DNA from: an uncultured Aquimarina sp. | Lineage (GTDB): Bacteria > Bacteroidota > Bacteroidia > Flavobacteriales > Flavobacteriaceae | DNA: 64,000 bases | Assembly (NCBI RefSeq): GCF_947495315.1 | Contig: NZ_CANLYD010000015.1 | Coordinates: 62,001 to 126,000 of the forward strand | Direction of reading: 5' to 3' | Part shown: in pieces, positions 25,902 to 35,570 of the stretch | How the letters are laid out: every line of letters begins with the position of its first letter | Position numbering within the stretch: position 1 is the first letter of the stretch | Made by a program: the position numbers and the translations under genes | The notes under the pieces: generated by a model | What the model was told of the DNA's origin: nothing | What the model saw: only the letters and a program-made list of their open reading frames with translations | Database searches by the model: none

Positions 25902-28894
25902 TTTACAGAAAATTTAGCTGATTTCCCTGTCTTACTTCCACCAAGACGAACAAAATAGATTCCGGTACTTACATAAGACATATCTAGTAGATATGTAAAC
26001 CTACTATTAGCATCTTTTTCTACAAAATTGGAAACTATTGTTTTTCCGGTGATTGTAAATACGCTTAATCTGAGGACATTGTTTGCATTCGCATCGCTCA
26101 TAGTAATCAAAAACTGATTATTCGGCTGACTAATTACTATAAGGTCCGAATTGGGATTCGTGTTCTCTCCTATTTCTACAGTATAATCATGTGTAGTGCC
26201 AAACTGCATAGAACCACAAGGATCATTAAGATCTGCCCCATTATTGGTATTGGTATCACCAGCTCTAATTCTTAATAAGTGTCTTCCCAAAGTAGCTTCA
26301 TTACCCAATGAAAAAAGAAAAGTTTGATTAACATTTTCTTCTGCAATTACTTGGTTACTGATAATCAATTCTTCATCTTCAAAAATAGTATCATCATCAT
26401 AATCTATCCATAACGATAATTGTTCCGAATCACCTTGCGCAAAGCCTACCTGAACTGTTAATGTATACACTCCTATGGATCTATCTAGATTAATTACCAT
26501 ATTAGTGAAATCATCATAGCCATTTCCACATTCGATATTTCGGTTTGAGACATTGGATAATTCAAAAGATGACAATCCATCTCCAAACCTTAAGCAATCA
26601 GATGTGGGTGAACATAATCGATGCTCAATTACTCTATCTATTGCATCATTATTAATATCTTCGTCTGTTGTCAAGGAGGTTCCTACACGAAACGCATAGT
26701 TGCCAAATTCTGATAAATCAACAGTTGTCGTAAATGTATATTGGGCAGTTTCTCCAACATCGATAGTTCCTGTAAATATTTCATTCACTGCTGCTCCGCC
26801 ATCAAGTGTATAAAAAACCGGAATATTGGATTGTGGAGAACCTCCATAATTTCTGATAGTTATCGTAATAGCTTCCGTAGACGAAAGACCTCCTCCAGAT
26901 ACAGGAGATACTAAACTAATGGCTCCCACATCATTTGGTAATAAATTGGAAACCTCTTTAGTTATACAATCATTTTCGGGCATAACATCACCAACTTGGT
27001 TTGTTTCTGCTACAATGAAAGAGGTACTACTACCTGTTAAATTTGCAGTTGTATTAAAAGTAAATGACGCCGTTTGGCCTGCTCCGATAGATCCTGTAAA
27101 AATTTCATCAACGGCTGTTCCTCCATTAATAGAATAACTTATCGGAATATTACTTTGTGTTGTAGTTCCAAAATTCTTAATCGTTACAGTAATCACTTCG
27201 GAAGTAGTAAAAGTAGCATCATCAGGAGCATCAATACTGATAACACCTACATCATTTGCCACGTTTTCTGCAATTTTGAATACTCCAACAATATTTCTAG
27301 CATTGTTTCCTGAACTCTCAAAGTACTCCGCAATATGCCAAAATGTTTGATCATCAATTGGATCTACCGTAATCTGAGCATAATCGCCATAACGGTTTCT
27401 TGTAGTTCTACTTACATCAGTACCTACAGCTATCGTTTGTTCTGCAAATGTCATAGTTCCTAAAGGATCATCAGCTAACCGCCCAGTATATCTAATAGAA
27501 CCAAAACTATCAGTACTTGCAGCATCAGCTACTGTACCCATAGTCGTATAACCCATTCCGATATTTCCAAAAATATCCATAATCATACTCGCACACCAAG
27601 CACTTTTACCATCAGGAGAGGTGTAAGTCCCTTCCTGAAATACTGACCAAGGTTGATCATCGCCATTCTGACGGAGTTCATACCATCTAATTCCAGATAC
27701 ATTATCAGAATCTAGTCTATTGTCAATATCTACCGGAAAATTTAATACCACAGAATTATAACTACAAAATCTTCTATAATTAGTAGCAAACATTACAGTA
27801 CCCTGTAGCACATCGATATCTTGACCATCTATACCAGGTTGTGGAAGATTAGCAAATGAACCTCCATTAAATGTAGAATCAAAAGGAGTTATATTTCCAT
27901 TGCTAACATTTAGTTCTTCTGCTTCAGTAATCGTAGATTGTTCAGGATTAATCCAATCTACATTAATTGTCCATAATTTTAATGCATCTTCATTTACTCC
28001 TTCCCATTCATCGTCCTGAAAATAAATGATCTTTGCATTTCCTTCTGGAGGAAGAGAACTTCCTATTGCATTAAAAGAAGCTGGGCTATAAAACCCTCCT
28101 ATTCTGGCTCCAGGCAATGGAAAACCAATCATTTGAGCTGTATCAACACCAGCTAGCATTTGTTCTCTATCGATAACATATACCACCTCACTTGTCATTT
28201 GTTGCCCCTGATCTTTATTGGCTGTCACATAATATCCATCTGACCAAATTGAAAATTTAGTATAATCTGGAAAGCTCCCGGTATTAAAACGATAGGTATA
28301 CCAACCATCATTAACAGGATCTGATCCTCTGCAGACTGCCACTAAAAAACCATTAGGAGTCTCACTAAACTGTGTTATTACAAATCGATCAACAAAATTG
28401 TCATAAAACACTATTGGATCTCCCAAAGATTCTCCTGGAAAAATATTGGTCAAAGAAGTAGAGGGCACTAAAACATTTCCGTTTCTATCGTATATTGCAA
28501 ACGCAGAATTTTTAGCAGTTATGTAATGATTAGGTCCTATTGCTCCTGTAGGATCAGTTGGAGAAACGGAACTGGAATTAGCCTCAAAAACTAATGAAGG
28601 AGCTCTATTAGCTCTAGTGTTACTAGCATTCTTCTGCCTCAGTAATAAAGCATCTTGCCCTTTTGGTAATCCTTTACCCGGTACAATTTTATTAGCATCA
28701 GTTCTCTTAGGATTCACTTCTCCTTCTCTAGATTCTTCAGGAATCAATTTCTTACCAATCAATGGCTCTACCTTTTTCATATAACTGGAAGTAGTAACCA
28801 AAGTAGCAGTCATGACAGATTTCTTTTTTTGTTGAGAAAAACCTGTCAAAGAGACTAGTAAAAAAGAAAGGAAAGCTATCCTTTTCAATGACAT
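25898..28894 (-). CDS. T9SS-exported CARDB/GEVED multidomain surface protein (998 aa)
   Basis: It begins with a signal peptide (MSLKRIAFLSFLLVSLTGFSQ). An N-terminal domain of about 450 residues (SPTDPTGAIGPNHYITAKNS, SIWSDGYYVTANKD) has a repetitive beta-propeller-like look. Two CARDB-like adhesion modules follow (about 565-650 and 655-750; e.g. VITVTIKNFGTTTQSNIPIS), then a GEVED-like domain (about 770-900: LWIDYDDDTIFEDEELI, THDYTVEIGE). The end (LSVFTITGKTIVSNFVE, YVSTGIYFVRL) is a type A T9SS sorting domain. It is therefore secreted and probably attached to the cell surface. Function is unknown; adhesion is a guess. It is a tandem duplicate of the next gene. Confidence 0.9.
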   Translation of the reverse strand: MSLKRIAFLSFLLVSLTGFSQQKKKSVMTATLVTTSSYMKKVEPLIGKKLIPEESREGEVNPKRTDANKIVPGKGLPKGQDALLLRQKNASNTRANRAPSLVFEANSSSVSPTDPTGAIGPNHYITAKNSAFAIYDRNGNVLVPSTSLTNIFPGESLGDPIVFYDNFVDRFVITQFSETPNGFLVAVCRGSDPVNDGWYTYRFNTGSFPDYTKFSIWSDGYYVTANKDQGQQMTSEVVYVIDREQMLAGVDTAQMIGFPLPGARIGGFYSPASFNAIGSSLPPEGNAKIIYFQDDEWEGVNEDALKLWTINVDWINPEQSTITEAEELNVSNGNITPFDSTFNGGSFANLPQPGIDGQDIDVLQGTVMFATNYRRFCSYNSVVLNFPVDIDNRLDSDNVSGIRWYELRQNGDDQPWSVFQEGTYTSPDGKSAWCASMIMDIFGNIGMGYTTMGTVADAASTDSFGSIRYTGRLADDPLGTMTFAEQTIAVGTDVSRTTRNRYGDYAQITVDPIDDQTFWHIAEYFESSGNNARNIVGVFKIAENVANDVGVISIDAPDDATFTTSEVITVTIKNFGTTTQSNIPISYSINGGTAVDEIFTGSIGAGQTASFTFNTTANLTGSSTSFIVAETNQVGDVMPENDCITKEVSNLLPNDVGAISLVSPVSGGGLSSTEAITITIRNYGGSPQSNIPVFYTLDGGAAVNEIFTGTIDVGETAQYTFTTTVDLSEFGNYAFRVGTSLTTDEDINNDAIDRVIEHRLCSPTSDCLRFGDGLSSFELSNVSNRNIECGNGYDDFTNMVINLDRSIGVYTLTVQVGFAQGDSEQLSLWIDYDDDTIFEDEELIISNQVIAEENVNQTFLFSLGNEATLGRHLLRIRAGDTNTNNGADLNDPCGSMQFGTTHDYTVEIGENTNPNSDLIVISQPNNQFLITMSDANANNVLRLSVFTITGKTIVSNFVEKDANSRFTYLLDMSYVSTGIYFVRLGGSKTGKSAKFSVN

Positions 28895-29074
28895 AAGAGA
28901 ATTTTTAAGATGAGAATTATCTTGATTTTTGGTCTAAAATACAATTAAACTTCAAAATATGGTAAAAACTAAATACTTAATCTATACTTGCTTTAGAAAA
29001 AGAAAGAGATTTCTTACAAGTGAAACCTCCTTCTTTTCTAAAACACATTATGACATTTGCTAGACTAGACTGTT

Positions 29075-32053
29075 TTATCTAACAATTATTTTCTCAGTTA
29101 TCCTGCTAGCATTGTCTCCCATACTTATTATATAGATTCCAGAAGCCGCATATGACATATCTAAATCGTATTCATATACACCTTGTTGGTTTTTAGTTAT
29201 ATAATTGGATACCAATATTTGCCCAGATAATGTAAATACATTAAAAGTCAATCGCCCTTCGAATTCTGTTTTCAGCTGTACGTTATACTGATCTTCTGGT
29301 GAACTTATTACAATCATTTCTCCATTAGTATCTGCAAAATCAGGAACCGACAAAGGTACTCCAACACTTACTGTATAGTCGTGTGTAGATCCGTATTGCA
29401 TAGAATTACACGGGTCATTAAGATCTCCTCCAAAACTAGTATCTCCTACACGAGCTCTCATTAAATGGTCTCCTAATGGAGCATCTGCCGGAATAGTAAT
29501 TGGAAAATCAGTCGCCGTATTTGCCGCCGTTATCACCCCATCAGTTACTAGTTGCTCTGAAAGATCAAAAGTATTACTATCGTCAAAATCAATCCAAAGC
29601 GAGAATTTTTCTACATCTCCACTTGCAAAACCACTTTGCACAGTAACGTTGTACTCTGTTGCTATTTCTAATGAAGCAGAAAGGTTCGTAAAATCTTCAT
29701 AACCTGTATTACAAACTATTCCTGTATTTAACAAGTCGGAAAGTACAAAAGATACTATATTATCTCCAAAAGTACAATCAGAAGTAGGAGCACATATATC
29801 TTTAACTACTTCTACCGTAAGAGAATCATTTGATGTATCTGCATCTCCAGCTTGAGAAACGGTCAACACAAAAGTATACGTTCCAAATACAGAAAGATCT
29901 GCTGTTTGACCAAAAGTGTAATCCACGCTTTCTCCTATGGCTAAAGGACCCGCAATAACCCCATTAACCGAAGCTCCTCCATTAATAGTATAAGAAACAG
30001 GAATATCTGATTGAGTTTCTGCTCCTCCATTTCTTACAGTAATCGTTACGTTAGCAGTTGCAGAAAGCTCATCATTGGATTCTGGCGAAACTAACGCTGT
30101 CACTGATAGATCTATAGCATCTATTTTCTGTACTAATTTAGAATTACAGTCATTTTGTGGATTTTCATCACCCGCTAAGTTAGTTCTTGCAGAAACATCA
30201 AAAGAAGACGCTCCTGTTAAATCCGCTGTAGTGCTAAAACTGAAAGACGTTGTATCTCCTCCTGGAATTGATCCAGTAAATACTTCGTTTATAGCTGCTG
30301 CTCCGTCAATTTGATAACTTACAGGAAAATTAGATTGTGTTGCAGTTCCTAAGTTTTGTATAGTAACTGTAATCGTCTCAGCATTCGTTAAAACAGCATC
30401 AGATGGCGAATCAATAGAAACAATTCTAACGTCATTAACTGGATTTGTTGCAATTTTAAATACTCCAACTACATTTCTGGCATTATTACCCGAATTCTCA
30501 AAATACTCACCAATATGCCAAAAAGACTGATCATCTACCGGATCAACAGTTAATTGTGCATAATCTCCGTATCTAAAATTTACATCATCGGCAGTTCCTT
30601 CTGCGATAGTTTGTTCTGCGACAGTCATAGTTCCTAAAGGATCTCCGGCAAGTCTACCTGTATATCTTATAGAAGCAAAACTATCGGCTGTTGCATTATT
30701 AGCCGTAGTTCCCATAGTTGTATATCCCATACCTATATTACCAAAGGCGTCCATAGCCATACTAGCACACCAGGCACTTTTACCATCAGGTGATTCATAA
30801 GTTCCTTCTTGATATACCGTCCATGGTTGACCATCACCAGCCTGTCGTAATTCATACCATCTCACAGCTGCAATATTATCTGAATTTGTACGGTCATCTA
30901 TATCTACCGCAAAATTCATTACCACAGAATTGTAGTCACAAAATCTTCTATAACTAGTCATATACATCATAGTCGACTGAATTACATCAATATTTTGTCC
31001 TCCTCCAGGTTGTGGAAGATTTTGAAAACTTCCTCCATCAAAAACCGAATCGAAATCAGTTATAGTGTTACTATCTGCAGTAAATTCTTCCGCTTCTGCT
31101 ATAGTCGAAGAACCTGGATTCTCCCAATCTACATTAACAGTCCATAATTTCAATGCGTCATCTGATACACCTTGCCAGGAATCATCTTGCATAAAAACGA
31201 TTTTCATATCTCCCGGTGGTGGAAGTTCGGGTCCTGTAGCATGAAAACCTCCAGGGCTGTAAAACCCATTATCCTCAACTCCCGGAAGAGAAAACCCTAC
31301 CATTTGCGCATTAGGATCTCCTTGTAATAATTTTTCTCTTTCCAGAGCAAAAACCACTTCGTTAGAAGCCTGAGCTCCTTGATCCTTATTAGCTGTTACA
31401 TAGTAACCATCCGACCAAATAGAAAACTTAGTATAATCTGGAAAAGTACCTGTATTAAAACGATACGTATACCATCCATCATTTACTGGGTCTGGCCCTT
31501 TACAAACCGCAACTAAAAATCCATTTGGAGTATCGCTAAATTGTGTAATTACAAATCGATCTTCATAATTATCATAAAATATTATAGGATCCCCTAAAGA
31601 CTCTCCAGGCCATATATTTGCTAAAGAATTAGAAGCAACCAAGACATTACCACTTCTATCGTGAATGGCAAAAGAAGAATTTTTTGCGCTTATATAATGA
31701 TTTGGTCCTACTGCTCCTGTTGGATCTGTAGGTGAAGAAGATGAGGAATTTACCTCAAAAACTAATGATGGCGCTCTACCTGCATGGGTTGCTGCAGTAT
31801 TTCTCTGTATTTCTCTTAACGGGTCAACTCCTTTAGATCCCTTTCCTGGAATAACTTTACTTCCATTGGTACGTCTTGGATTAATTTCACCGCTTCTAGG
31901 TTTAGCAGGTATTAGTGTCCTGCCTGATAAGGGAGGGGTTTCTCCAAGATAGATAGCTTTTACTACTGATGAAGCTTTATTTACTTCTTTTTCTTGCGCA
32001 TTCCCCATAATAATCGCAAAAAAGAGAAACAATAAGAATAATTGTGATCTCAT
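29075..32053 (-). CDS. T9SS-exported CARDB/GEVED surface protein, paralogue (992 aa)
   Basis: It has the same domain order as the 998-aa neighbour: signal peptide (ending GNAQ), N-terminal domain (SPTDPTGAVGPNHYISAKNS, SIWSDGYYVTANKDQ), two CARDB-like modules, a GEVED-like domain (LWIDFDDSNTFDLSEQLV, THDYTVSVGV) and a C-terminal T9SS type A domain (LTFNVFTLSGQILVSNY). Long identical stretches in the N-terminal part show a tandem duplication, while the CARDB and linker parts have diverged. Both genes point the same way with 180 bp between them, so each may have its own promoter. Confidence 0.9.
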   Translation of the reverse strand: MRSQLFLLFLFFAIIMGNAQEKEVNKASSVVKAIYLGETPPLSGRTLIPAKPRSGEINPRRTNGSKVIPGKGSKGVDPLREIQRNTAATHAGRAPSLVFEVNSSSSSPTDPTGAVGPNHYISAKNSSFAIHDRSGNVLVASNSLANIWPGESLGDPIIFYDNYEDRFVITQFSDTPNGFLVAVCKGPDPVNDGWYTYRFNTGTFPDYTKFSIWSDGYYVTANKDQGAQASNEVVFALEREKLLQGDPNAQMVGFSLPGVEDNGFYSPGGFHATGPELPPPGDMKIVFMQDDSWQGVSDDALKLWTVNVDWENPGSSTIAEAEEFTADSNTITDFDSVFDGGSFQNLPQPGGGQNIDVIQSTMMYMTSYRRFCDYNSVVMNFAVDIDDRTNSDNIAAVRWYELRQAGDGQPWTVYQEGTYESPDGKSAWCASMAMDAFGNIGMGYTTMGTTANNATADSFASIRYTGRLAGDPLGTMTVAEQTIAEGTADDVNFRYGDYAQLTVDPVDDQSFWHIGEYFENSGNNARNVVGVFKIATNPVNDVRIVSIDSPSDAVLTNAETITVTIQNLGTATQSNFPVSYQIDGAAAINEVFTGSIPGGDTTSFSFSTTADLTGASSFDVSARTNLAGDENPQNDCNSKLVQKIDAIDLSVTALVSPESNDELSATANVTITVRNGGAETQSDIPVSYTINGGASVNGVIAGPLAIGESVDYTFGQTADLSVFGTYTFVLTVSQAGDADTSNDSLTVEVVKDICAPTSDCTFGDNIVSFVLSDLLNTGIVCNTGYEDFTNLSASLEIATEYNVTVQSGFASGDVEKFSLWIDFDDSNTFDLSEQLVTDGVITAANTATDFPITIPADAPLGDHLMRARVGDTSFGGDLNDPCNSMQYGSTHDYTVSVGVPLSVPDFADTNGEMIVISSPEDQYNVQLKTEFEGRLTFNVFTLSGQILVSNYITKNQQGVYEYDLDMSYAASGIYIISMGDNASRITEKIIVR

Positions 32054-32146
32054 AGTTTTATTTTAAATGATTTGATAATAAGTTAGTATATATTTAAACA
32101 AGTAAAAACCCATAAACCCTACTTGATTAATTTATTTTATCCACAA

Positions 32147-32175
32147 AAAAACCGCTTAAAAGGCGGCTTTTTCGT
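32147..32175 (-). terminator. Terminator of glyS
   Basis: On the minus strand a stem of AAAAAGCCGC with GCGGTTTTT-like sequence and a T-run begins about 14 bp after the glyS stop. One A-C mismatch is present. Confidence 0.65.
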
Positions 32176-32188
32176 TATTATTAACACC

Positions 32189-33724
32189 TTATTTTAACCA
32201 AAATTCAGCGTCTACTTTTTCTGAGATAATGGATTTTAGTTCTGAAATCGGAACGCGTTTCTGTTCCATTGTATCTCTATCTCTTATAGTCACTGTTTGA
32301 TCATTTAATGTATCATGATCTACCGTAATACATATCGGAGTTCCTGCTGCATCTTGTCTTCTGTAACGACGTCCAATGGCATCCTTCTCATCATATGCTA
32401 CATTGAATTTCCATTTAAGATCTTCTACAATCTTTTCTGCAACTTCTGGTAAACCATCTTTTTTAACTAATGGAAGAATAGCTGCCTTCACTGGCGCTAC
32501 CACTGCCGGTAATTTTAATACCACTCTACTAGATCCATCTTCTAGTACCTCATCCTGTAATGCGGTAGAGAATACAGCAAGGAACATTCTGTCCAATCCT
32601 ACAGAAGTTTCTACCACATAAGGAACATAGCTTTCCTTCAATTCCGGGTCAAAGAATTGTAGTTTTTTACCAGAAAACTCCTCGTGTGCTTTTAAGTCAA
32701 AATCTGTTCTAGAGTGAATTCCTTCTAATTCTTTAAATCCAAACGGAAAATTAAATTCTATATCTGCTGCTGCATTGGCGTAATGTGCTAACTTATCGTG
32801 ATCATGGAAACGATAATTTTCTTTTCCTAACCCTAATGATAAATGCCAGTTTAAACGCGTTTCTTTCCAGTGTTCGTACCACTTCATTTCTTCACCTGGA
32901 CGCACAAAAAACTGCATTTCCATTTGTTCAAACTCACGCATTCTAAAGATAAATTGTCTTGCAACAATCTCATTCCTAAATGCTTTACCAGTCTGTGCAA
33001 TCCCAAAAGGAATCTTCATTCGACCTGTTTTCTGAACATTCAAAAAATTAACAAAAATACCTTGAGCTGTTTCTGGTCTTAAAAATAAATCTGTTGCGGA
33101 CTCTGCAGAAGCACCAAGTTTAGTCCCGAACATTAGATTAAACTGTCTAACATCTGTCCAGTTTTTAGATCCTGTATCGGGATCAGCAATACCTAATTCC
33201 TCAATTAAAGCCTTCACATCAGCTAGATCTTCATTTTCCAAAGATTTTGCCATACGCTTTAATACTCTCTGCTGTTCCGAAAGATATTTTACAACTCTTG
33301 GATTGGTCGTAACATATTGTTCTTCATCAAAAGAATCTCCAAAACGCTTTTTAGCCTTTACAATCTCTTTTTGAGCCTTTTGGTATTGTTTTTCAGCATA
33401 ATCCTCTAACAATACATCCGCTCTATATCTTTTTTTAGAATCTTTATTATCTATAAGTGGATCACTAAAGGCATCTACGTGGCCTGAAGCTTTCCAGGTA
33501 GTTGGGTGCATAAATATTGCAGCATCGAGCCCTACAATATTTTGGTTCATATACACCATACTTTTCCACCAATATTCTCTAATGTTCTTTTTAAGCTCAG
33601 CTCCATTTTGTCCGTAATCATATACCGCACTCAATCCATCATAGATCTCACTAGAACCAAAAATATACCCATACTCCTTCGCATGAGCAATAACCTTCTT
33701 AAATTTATCTTCTTGATTTGCCAT
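32189..33724 (-). CDS. glyS: Glycine--tRNA ligase (single-chain, homodimeric type)
   Basis: This class II aminoacyl-tRNA synthetase charges tRNA-Gly in the cytosol. The 511-aa length fits the alpha2 type found in Bacteroidota rather than the two-subunit E. coli type. The sequence contains class II motifs: FLRPETAQGIFVNFLNV, FRNEIVARQFIFRMREFEQMEMQ (motif 2), and SVGLDRMFLAVF (motif 3), plus a C-terminal anticodon-binding domain (RRYRRQDAAGTPICITVDHD). A -7 promoter box ends only 5 bp before the ATG, so the mRNA is nearly leaderless. Confidence 0.97.
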   Translation of the reverse strand: MANQEDKFKKVIAHAKEYGYIFGSSEIYDGLSAVYDYGQNGAELKKNIREYWWKSMVYMNQNIVGLDAAIFMHPTTWKASGHVDAFSDPLIDNKDSKKRYRADVLLEDYAEKQYQKAQKEIVKAKKRFGDSFDEEQYVTTNPRVVKYLSEQQRVLKRMAKSLENEDLADVKALIEELGIADPDTGSKNWTDVRQFNLMFGTKLGASAESATDLFLRPETAQGIFVNFLNVQKTGRMKIPFGIAQTGKAFRNEIVARQFIFRMREFEQMEMQFFVRPGEEMKWYEHWKETRLNWHLSLGLGKENYRFHDHDKLAHYANAAADIEFNFPFGFKELEGIHSRTDFDLKAHEEFSGKKLQFFDPELKESYVPYVVETSVGLDRMFLAVFSTALQDEVLEDGSSRVVLKLPAVVAPVKAAILPLVKKDGLPEVAEKIVEDLKWKFNVAYDEKDAIGRRYRRQDAAGTPICITVDHDTLNDQTVTIRDRDTMEQKRVPISELKSIISEKVDAEFWLK

Positions 33725-33728
33725 GGCG

Positions 33729-33736
33729 CAAAAATA
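33729..33736 (-). promoter_or_regulatory. -7 promoter box of glyS
   Basis: The minus strand reads TATTTTTG, matching TAnnTTTG, ending 4-5 bp before the glyS ATG. A short or absent 5' leader is predicted. Confidence 0.55.
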
Positions 33737-33811
33737 ACTGAATTTACAAGAATTGAAAACGAATTTATTTAATTAATGATCGGATAAAGTAATTTCTGAC
33801 AAAAACACAAA

Positions 33812-33843
33812 AAAACCACCATATTACTAATAACATGGTGGTT
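33812..33843 (-). terminator. Terminator of the coiled-coil gene
   Basis: On the minus strand AACCACCATG pairs with a reverse-complement ATGGTGGTT, followed by TTTTTTTG. It lies between the coiled-coil gene stop and the glyS promoter. Confidence 0.8.
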
Positions 33844-33870
33844 CGGTATTTATGTTTTGAAAAATTATTC

Positions 33871-34752
33871 TTATTTCAATTCAAACTGTGTGTTAGAAAT
33901 CATTCTAGGGCCTGAGAATAAGTTTACTACATAATTTCCTTTTACTAATTCTCCTTCTTCGGTATCTACCATTATACAAACATCTAGCGCATCGTTTTCA
34001 TAAAACACTTTATTACGTCCACTATACGTAAGAACTGCATCATCAAAGTTTATCGAAACTTTATCTCCTATAAGATTATTTTCAGGATTAATAACCTGCG
34101 CAAACAACTCCTTATCTCCTTTTTCAGTCAATTTATTAGGTGATAGTGTAAAACATACCCTCACTTTTTCGGCTCTGCTTGATCTAGAAGTAGTGGTTAC
34201 TTTACCATTATTACGAACACGTACTCCTTCTGCCCTAGTATCTGACGCTGTTAAAGCAGATCCTCTTTCTACAATTTCTGCCAATTTACTATTCTGTGAT
34301 GCCAAAGAATCAGAGAATACAATTCTTTCTGATAAAGCTGTATTAGTGCTATCTAGATCAGTAGCCAACTGAGCATTAGCTGTCGTTAAACTATCTGCAA
34401 GTTTAAACAATCTTTCACGCTCTTTTTTCAGTTTACTTACTTCTCTTCTATATCGCGCAATCAATGCTACATTAGCATCATAGTCTTTTAAACTATCTAA
34501 TAAAACAACAACACGCTGCTTTTCTTTTAATAAATGATCATCCATTACTTCATTAAGAGCAATAGCATTGTCATATTTTGTTATTAATTCTCCTAATTCA
34601 CTTTCAATTAAATCCTTTTCTTGTTGCAAAATTGCTTTTTCTCTCTTTTCTTCGTTGTAAAACTTATACGTGAAGATCCCCAGAATTAATAAAAGAGCTC
34701 CCAGAACACCAATTAGTATCTTAAGGGTCAAGTTATTGTTTTGAGTTGTCAT
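33871..34752 (-). CDS. Membrane-anchored coiled-coil protein of unknown function (293 aa)
   Basis: A single N-terminal transmembrane helix (LKILIGVLGALLLILGIFTYKFY, about residues 9-31) anchors a long coiled coil (about 35-165), followed by a C-terminal beta domain (VRVCFTLSPNKLTEKGDKELF, DALDVCIMVDTEEGEL). The cytosolic end is very short. Similar flavobacterial proteins are often labelled 'chromosome partitioning protein ParA', which I consider unsupported: no Walker motif is present. It is transcribed divergently from comF, with 78 bp between. Confidence 0.75.
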   Translation of the reverse strand: MTTQNNNLTLKILIGVLGALLLILGIFTYKFYNEEKREKAILQQEKDLIESELGELITKYDNAIALNEVMDDHLLKEKQRVVVLLDSLKDYDANVALIARYRREVSKLKKERERLFKLADSLTTANAQLATDLDSTNTALSERIVFSDSLASQNSKLAEIVERGSALTASDTRAEGVRVRNNGKVTTTSRSSRAEKVRVCFTLSPNKLTEKGDKELFAQVINPENNLIGDKVSINFDDAVLTYSGRNKVFYENDALDVCIMVDTEEGELVKGNYVVNLFSGPRMISNTQFELK

Positions 34753-34830
34753 AATAAATTTCTAATTTTTGATGGTTACGTTAAATAGTAAATTTAGTTA
34801 AATATAATAATTAATGTTAATTCACCTAAT

Positions 34831-35511
34831 ATGTTAAGCGACTTAGCTTATTTATTCTATCCTATATATTGTGCTGCTTGTGACAATCCTTTATATAAAA
34901 ACGAAAGGATCCTGTGTACTTCTTGTAGACACAAGCTCCCATTAGGTAATTTTCATAAGGTAAACGCTAAAAAGATCGAAAAAGTATTTTATGGGCGAGC
35001 CAAAATAGAAAATGCTACCTCATTATTGGTGTTTGAAAAGGATAGTTTAGTACAAAATCTGATACACAATCTTAAGTATAGAGGTAGAGAAGAAATAGGT
35101 AAAGAACTTGGTATTTGGCTAGGTCAAGAACTGAATCAATCAACTGATTATCAATGTGTTGATTCCGTAATTCCAGTACCTCTCCATCCTAGAAGATTGA
35201 GGGAAAGAGGTTTCAACCAAGTAGAGAAATTTGGGAGGGAAATTGCTAAAAAACTAGATGCAGAATATATTGATATTGTTTTGAAAAAAAATTCCTACAA
35301 CAAAAAACAATCAAAAAATAGTCGTTTAACTCGCTGGATAAACACTTCTGAAACATTTGGAATACAAAATGAGTCCTTATTGATAAACAAACATATTTTG
35401 ATTGTTGATGATATTGTTACAACGGGTGCTACCATAGAAGCTTGTATTCAAGTTCTTAAATCGATCCCAGGTATCAAAATAAGCGTTGCGACCATGGCTA
35501 TCACTATATAG
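34831..35511 (+). CDS. ComF family protein (phosphoribosyltransferase-like)
   Basis: This 226-aa ComF-like protein has an N-terminal zinc-ribbon with cysteine pairs YCAACDNPL and LCTSCRHKLP, then a type I phosphoribosyltransferase domain. The PRPP-binding loop is HILIVDDIVTTGATIEACI, and VIPVPLHPRRLRERGFNQ is typical of ComF. In other bacteria ComF is needed for DNA uptake; whether this organism is transformable is not shown. It is likely cytosolic and followed after 59 bp by a lipoprotein gene on the same strand. Confidence 0.92.
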   Translation: MLSDLAYLFYPIYCAACDNPLYKNERILCTSCRHKLPLGNFHKVNAKKIEKVFYGRAKIENATSLLVFEKDSLVQNLIHNLKYRGREEIGKELGIWLGQELNQSTDYQCVDSVIPVPLHPRRLRERGFNQVEKFGREIAKKLDAEYIDIVLKKNSYNKKQSKNSRLTRWINTSETFGIQNESLLINKHILIVDDIVTTGATIEACIQVLKSIPGIKISVATMAITI

Positions 35512-35570
35512 ATTTTTTGTTTGTTATAAATAGTCGTTTCTTTGTGTCTTTAAAAAATTGTAACGGAGCT

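Noticed and set aside
33871..34752. ParA chromosome-partitioning label
   Set aside because: No Walker A or B motif; a membrane helix plus coiled coil instead.
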